DNA of 57,682 bases, from positions 1 through 57,682 of the forward strand of contig CAIOVE010000082.1 of the NCBI GenBank assembly GCA_903861645.1, read 5' to 3'. Positions 53,929 to 57,682 of this stretch are shown here, one piece after another. Within the stretch, counting starts at the first letter, position 1. Every line of letters begins with the position of its first letter. Made by a program: the position numbers and the translations under genes. The notes below the pieces were generated by a model that did no database searches, was not told where the DNA came from, and was given only the letters and a program-made list of their open reading frames with translations. The DNA comes from an uncultured Hyphomicrobiales bacterium (GTDB lineage: Bacteria > Pseudomonadota > Alphaproteobacteria > Rhizobiales > Beijerinckiaceae).

Positions 53929-54249
53929 ATGGCCTTCACGCTTGAACAACTCGACGCCATCGTCGCCGCGCGCGCGACCTCGACGGCGGAGAAGTCCTAC
54001 ACCAAGTCGCTGCTGGACTCGGGCGTGGCGCGCTGCGCCCGCAAGTTTGGCGAGGAATCCATCGAGGCCATGATAGCCGCGGTCGAGAAGGACCGCGACG
54101 GCCTCGTCAAGGAAGCCGGCGACGTGCTGTTTCATTTGCTGGTGCTGTTGCGCGCCAGCGGCGCCGGGCTCGGCGAGGTGCTGGCAGAACTTGAAAGCCG
54201 CACGGCGAAATCCGGCCACGAGGAAAAGGCCGCCCGTCCGAAAGGCTGA
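53929..54249 (+). CDS. hisE: Phosphoribosyl-ATP pyrophosphatase
   Basis: A 106-residue all-alpha NTP pyrophosphohydrolase for the second histidine step. The metal-binding pattern is KFGEESIEAMIAA with EAGDVLFHLLVLL, preceded by SYTKSLLDSGVARCARK. It is separate from HisI, as usual in alphaproteobacteria. It follows hisF by 15 bases and probably ends the his operon. Confidence 0.96.
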   Translation: MAFTLEQLDAIVAARATSTAEKSYTKSLLDSGVARCARKFGEESIEAMIAAVEKDRDGLVKEAGDVLFHLLVLLRASGAGLGEVLAELESRTAKSGHEEKAARPKG

Positions 54250-54327
54250 GGGGCGGGGCCTCTCGCCACGCGGGCGAAACGCGCTAATGTCGAGGCCGGC
54301 CCGCCGCCGCGCGGGCGGAGACACGAA

Positions 54328-55299
54328 ATGAACGACGCGGGTGCACCAAGGCCATCGGAAGAGCCGCTTGCCGGCCATCTGTCGCCCTATCGGCATTTCA
54401 CGCGCGCCGAATGGGCGGCGCTGCGCGCCGACACGCCGCTGACGCTCAATCTCGACGATCTCGTCAAGCTGCAATCGATCAACGACCCGATCTCCATCGA
54501 GGAGGTCATCGCCATCTATCTGCCGCTGTCGCGCCTGCTGGCGCTCTATGTCGCGGCGACGCAGGGTCTGTTCAAGGCGACGCAGCGTTTCCTCGGCGCC
54601 GAGGATGGCAAGGCGCCCTATATCATCGGCATCGCCGGCTCGGTGGCGGTCGGCAAGTCAACGACCGCGCGCGTGCTGAGGGCGCTGCTGTCGCGCTGGC
54701 CCAACACGCCCAAGGTGGAGCTCGTCACCACCGACGGATTCCTGCACCCCAACAGTGTGCTGAAGCGCGACGGACTGATGGAGCGCAAGGGCTTTCCCGA
54801 AAGCTACGACGGCGCGGCGCTGTTGCGATTTCTCGCGGCGGTGAAGGCCGGCGAGCGCAACGTGCGCGCGCCGATCTATTCGCATCTGGTTTATGACGTC
54901 GTGCCCGACCGGAGCGTGGTCGTCGATCGCCCCGACATTCTCATCGTAGAGGGGCTGAACGTCCTGCTGCCCAACAAGCTCGGCAAGGAAATTCCGTTCG
55001 TCTCGGATTTCTTCGATTTCTCGATCTATCTGCACGCCGACGAGGCGCGGCTCGAAACCTGGTACATCAACCGCTTCATGCGCCTGCGCGAGACCGCCTT
55101 CCGCGATCCGCAATCCTATTTCCACCGCTACGCGAGCCTCTCCGATGACGAGGCGCGCGCCACGGCCCATTCCATCTGGACCGCGATCAACCTGAAAAAC
55201 CTGCACGAGAACATTCTGCCGACGCGGGCGCGCGCCAGCCTCGTTCTGTCGAAGGACGACAGCCACCGCATCGAATCGGTGGCGCTGCGCAAGCTGTGA
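54328..55299 (+). CDS. coaA: Pantothenate kinase (type I)
   Basis: A 323-residue kinase that commits pantothenate to coenzyme A. The start region [20 protein letters not shown], Walker [50 protein letters not shown] and IVEGLNVLL are diagnostic. It is convergent with the EVE-domain gene, with 12 bases between the stops. It follows hisE by 78 bases; hisE-coaA adjacency is common in Hyphomicrobiales. Confidence 0.97.
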   Translation: MNDAGAPRPSEEPLAGHLSPYRHFTRAEWAALRADTPLTLNLDDLVKLQSINDPISIEEVIAIYLPLSRLLALYVAATQGLFKATQRFLGAEDGKAPYIIGIAGSVAVGKSTTARVLRALLSRWPNTPKVELVTTDGFLHPNSVLKRDGLMERKGFPESYDGAALLRFLAAVKAGERNVRAPIYSHLVYDVVPDRSVVVDRPDILIVEGLNVLLPNKLGKEIPFVSDFFDFSIYLHADEARLETWYINRFMRLRETAFRDPQSYFHRYASLSDDEARATAHSIWTAINLKNLHENILPTRARASLVLSKDDSHRIESVALRKL

Positions 55300-55311
55300 A
55301 CAGCGCCGCGA

Positions 55312-55731
55312 TTAAATCCCGCCCATCTCGCAGATGATCTTCCATTCGTCGTCGGTGACCGGCTGCACCGACAGGCGCGCCGAGGTCAGCAGCGACATTT
55401 TGGCGAGCGACGGCGTCTGCTTGACGCGCGCCAGCGTGACCGGCGTTTTCAGCGGCTCGACCGCGCGAAAATCCACCATGCCGAACTTGCCGGTGAGATC
55501 GCTGGGATCGGGATAGAACAGCTTGATGACCTCGACGACGCCGACGATCTCCTTGCCCTCGTTCGAATGATAGAAAAAAACCTGCTCGCCGAGCTTCATC
55601 GTCATCAGGTGGATCTTGGCGAGATGATTGCGGACGCCGTTCCAGTGCGTGCCCTTCGCCCCCGCCTTCACCTGCTGGTCCCAGGACCATTTGGATGGTT
55701 CGCTCTTCACCAGCCAATGCGCCATCGTCAT
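55312..55731 (-). CDS. EVE-domain protein
   Basis: A 139-residue single EVE (PUA-like) domain. The start AHWLVKSEPSKWSWDQQV, GVRNHLAKIHLMTMKLGEQVFFYHSNEGKEIVGVVEV and LLTSARLSVQPVTDDEWKII are typical. EVE domains are thought to bind modified bases in DNA or RNA. The ATG at 55725 (MAHWL) is as likely a start as the one at 55731. It lies downstream of priA on the same strand. Stand-alone EVE proteins of this kind are common in alphaproteobacteria. Confidence 0.93.
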   Translation of the reverse strand: MTMAHWLVKSEPSKWSWDQQVKAGAKGTHWNGVRNHLAKIHLMTMKLGEQVFFYHSNEGKEIVGVVEVIKLFYPDPSDLTGKFGMVDFRAVEPLKTPVTLARVKQTPSLAKMSLLTSARLSVQPVTDDEWKIICEMGGI

Positions 55732-55826
55732 CCCTCCGGGCTTCGCGCCTTTTTGTGGGCTTGACCGTAACGGAGGGCGTGTAAGCCCGCAAAGGGTTTG
55801 TACCCAAGGCGATGCGCGCTGGTTTC

Positions 55827-57682
55827 CTAGAGGAAACTCTGCGGATCGACGTCGACGGCGACCCGCACCCCGCCGCGCTCGGGTGGCGCGGCGGCGAGCA
55901 TTGCCCGCAGAAAACCCTGAAGATCAATGGAGCGCGGCGCCTTCACCAGCAGACGGAATCGATGCCGCCCGCGCACGATGGCGATGGGGGCCTCGGCCGG
56001 CCCGAGCACGACGACCTCATCCACCCCCGGCAGGTCGCCCGCGGGCGCGATTTTCCACGCGCCCGACAGGCCATGGGCGGCGCGCGCCAGCATCCGCGCG
56101 TGGGTCTCCGCGGAAGCGCGATCCGAACCGCTGACGATCAGCGCCGCGAGCCAGCCGAAGGGCGGCAGGCCCGCCCGCTCGCGCGCCTCCGTCTCCAGTT
56201 CGTAGAAGCGCTCCGTGTCGCCCGTCAGCAGGGCCCGCATGACAGGATGCTCGGGCTGGAAGGTTTGCACCACGCCGCGGCCCGGCCGGTCGCCGCGACC
56301 CGCCCGCCCCGTCACCTGTTGCAACATCTGGAACGTGCGTTCGGCGGCGCGCGGATCGCCCGAGGTCAGGCCGATGTCGCCATCGACCACGCCCACCAGC
56401 GTGAGATGCGGAAAATTGTGCCCCTTGGCGACGAGTTGCGTGCCGATGACGATGTCGAAGGCGCCGCGCGCGATTTCATCGAGTTCGCGCCGCAGACGCT
56501 CCGCGCCGCCGGGAAAATCCGACGACAGCACCAGTTGCCGCGCCTCGGGAAAGAGTTCCGCCGTCTCGTCGGCGAGGCGTTCCACGCCCGGCCCGCAGGC
56601 GGTCAGCGAATCGACGCTTTCGCATTCGGGGCAGGCGTCCGGCCGCCGCTCCACGTGGCCGCAATGATGGCAGACGAGCGCGCGGCGAAACCGGTGCTCG
56701 ACCAGCCACGCCGTGCAGTCGGGACACTGGAAGCGATGCCCGCAGGCGCGGCACAGGGTCAGCGGCGCGTAGCCGCGACGGTTGAGAAACAAAAGCGACT
56801 GCTCGCCCGCCGCCAGATTGCGGGCGATTTCGTCGCGCAGGCGCGGCGCGATCCACTTGTTGCGCTCCGGCCCGGCCTTGCGCAGATCGATCGCCGAAAT
56901 ATCGGGCATGGGCCGCTCGCCGTGGCGGGCGTCGAGCACGACCCGGCCATAGCGCCCGCGCTCGGCGTTGACGCGCGTCTCGATGGAGGGCGTCGCCGAG
57001 GCGAGCACCACCGTCGCCTTTTCCAGCCGTCCGCGCAGCACCGCCATGTCGCGCGCCTGATAGCGCACGCCGTCGTCCTGCTTGTAGGCGGCCTCGTGTT
57101 CCTCGTCGACGACGATCAGGCCGAGGTCGCGAAACGGCAGGAACAGCGCCGAGCGCGCGCCGGCGACGACGCCCACTCCCTCGCCAGCGACGCCGGACCA
57201 GATGCGCGCCCGCTTGCGGCCGGAAACGCCGGAATGCCATTCGGCGGGCCGCGCGCCGAAACGGGCGGCGAAACGATCGAGAAACTGCGCCGTCAGGGCG
57301 ATTTCCGGCATCAGGATCAGCGCTTGCCGTCCCGCCCGCAGCGTCGCCGCGACCGCCTCGAAATAGACTTCCGTCTTGCCGGAGCCGGTGACGCCTTCGA
57401 GCAGCGTCGCCGAATAGCCGCCCGCCGTCACGCGGGCGACCAGCGTTTCCGCCGCCGCCGCCTGCGCCGCGTCGAGCCGGGTCGCGATGAAATCGGGATC
57501 GGCCCCCCCGGCCACGGGTTCGGGCGGCAGGGCGATGGCCTCCAGCGCGCCCTGATCGACCATGGAGTCGATCACCGCGGTCGAGCAACCGGCGGCTTCC
57601 GCCAGCGCGGATTTGCCGAAGGCGAGCCCGCCCGCCGCCGCCGCCAGCACCCGCCCGCGCGCGGGCGTCATGCGCTCGGGCG
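55827..57682 (-). CDS. priA: Primosomal protein N' (replication restart helicase), N-terminus outside window
   Basis: At least 618 residues of PriA; the gene continues past the right edge. PriA is a 3'-5' DNA helicase that restarts stalled replication forks. Seen are Walker A LLEGVTGSGKTEVYFEA, the LIVVDEEHEAAYKQDD box, LASATPSIET, and the zinc-binding Cys clusters (CRACGHRFQCPDC, CHHCGH, CPEC). GTQLVAKGHNFPHLTLVGVVDGD, QVTGRAGRGDRPG and the C-terminal domain ending VDVDPQSFL also fit. The N-terminal 3' DNA-binding domain is mostly missing from the window. Confidence 0.96.
   Translation of the reverse strand, partial: PERMTPARGRVLAAAAGGLAFGKSALAEAAGCSTAVIDSMVDQGALEAIALPPEPVAGGADPDFIATRLDAAQAAAAETLVARVTAGGYSATLLEGVTGSGKTEVYFEAVAATLRAGRQALILMPEIALTAQFLDRFAARFGARPAEWHSGVSGRKRARIWSGVAGEGVGVVAGARSALFLPFRDLGLIVVDEEHEAAYKQDDGVRYQARDMAVLRGRLEKATVVLASATPSIETRVNAERGRYGRVVLDARHGERPMPDISAIDLRKAGPERNKWIAPRLRDEIARNLAAGEQSLLFLNRRGYAPLTLCRACGHRFQCPDCTAWLVEHRFRRALVCHHCGHVERRPDACPECESVDSLTACGPGVERLADETAELFPEARQLVLSSDFPGGAERLRRELDEIARGAFDIVIGTQLVAKGHNFPHLTLVGVVDGDIGLTSGDPRAAERTFQMLQQVTGRAGRGDRPGRGVVQTFQPEHPVMRALLTGDTERFYELETEARERAGLPPFGWLAALIVSGSDRASAETHARMLARAAHGLSGAWKIAPAGDLPGVDEVVVLGPAEAPIAIVRGRHRFRLLVKAPRSIDLQGFLRAMLAAAPPERGGVRVAVDVDPQSFL

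Noticed and set aside
55312-55731. EVE-domain gene as a partner of the Mrr-like nuclease
   Set aside because: It is about 2.2 kb away, on the other strand, and of a type widely found in alphaproteobacteria. Nothing in the sequence links the two.

Overview
This window is GC-rich chromosomal DNA, packed almost edge to edge with genes, from an alphaproteobacterium, most likely of the order Hyphomicrobiales (Rhizobiales). Pointers to this are the gene order tsaB-rimI-miaB-phoH-ybeY-corC-lnt-XRE regulator-metK-trmB, the order hisB-DUF2628-hisH-hisA-hisF-hisE-coaA with divergent hslVU, a perfect CtrA-type box, and a FixK/FNR-type box. The genus cannot be named from this sequence alone. No rRNA, tRNA, CRISPR array or insertion sequence was found, and no gene-free stretch exceeds about 250 bases.

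Layout. 1-513 is the 3' end of a TadG-like pilus-assembly gene with a clear terminator. 589-3662 holds a quinone-oxidoreductase-like gene, prmB, and a pair of half-size chromate transporter genes, one of which overlaps prmB tail to tail. 3786-7922 is a compact four-gene operon: a coiled-coil protein, a membrane-spanning OmpA-family protein with a cytoplasmic roadblock/longin-like region, a Ras-like small GTPase, and a histidine-kinase-like protein that has Asn where the phospho-accepting His should be. 8047-12523 has an extradiol dioxygenase-like gene behind a FixK/FNR-type box, then lutA-lysE-lutB-lutC with 4-base overlaps. 12590-16543 holds an orphan ParA, purD, a BKACE enzyme and a tripartite tricarboxylate transporter (TTT) binding protein. 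16594-19582 (minus) is folK-folB-folP-aroC. 19609-25479 (minus) pairs a Pls/PosA-type synthetase of 1340 residues with an HMW1C-like (GT41) glycosyltransferase. 25580-28697 holds a phosphatase, fabI and a sigma/anti-sigma pair. 28716-33825 is a catabolic-looking island: an ABC-type binding protein without signal peptide, a flavin monooxygenase, an arylmalonate-decarboxylase-like protein lacking its catalytic Cys, and two TTT binding proteins.

From 45768 down to 33944 a long minus-strand series runs trpS, a cupin gene, nifU-like, tsaB, rimI, miaB, phoH, ybeY, corC, lnt, an XRE regulator, metK and trmB. It covers translation and tRNA modification, ribosome maturation, envelope lipoprotein acylation and S-adenosylmethionine supply. 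45934-47625 is a HerA/DUF87 ATPase and 47635-49524 is hslVU. The his operon starts at 49678, and a complete lower-GC Mrr-like restriction endonuclease gene sits inside it, coupled by a 4-base overlap to hisA and a 1-base overlap to hisF. coaA, an EVE-domain gene and the 3' part of priA end the window.

The two best candidates for undescribed biology are the trans-envelope GTPase operon (3786-7922) and the restriction gene spliced into the histidine operon (52130-53152). The Pls-like synthetase with its HMW1C-like neighbour comes next.
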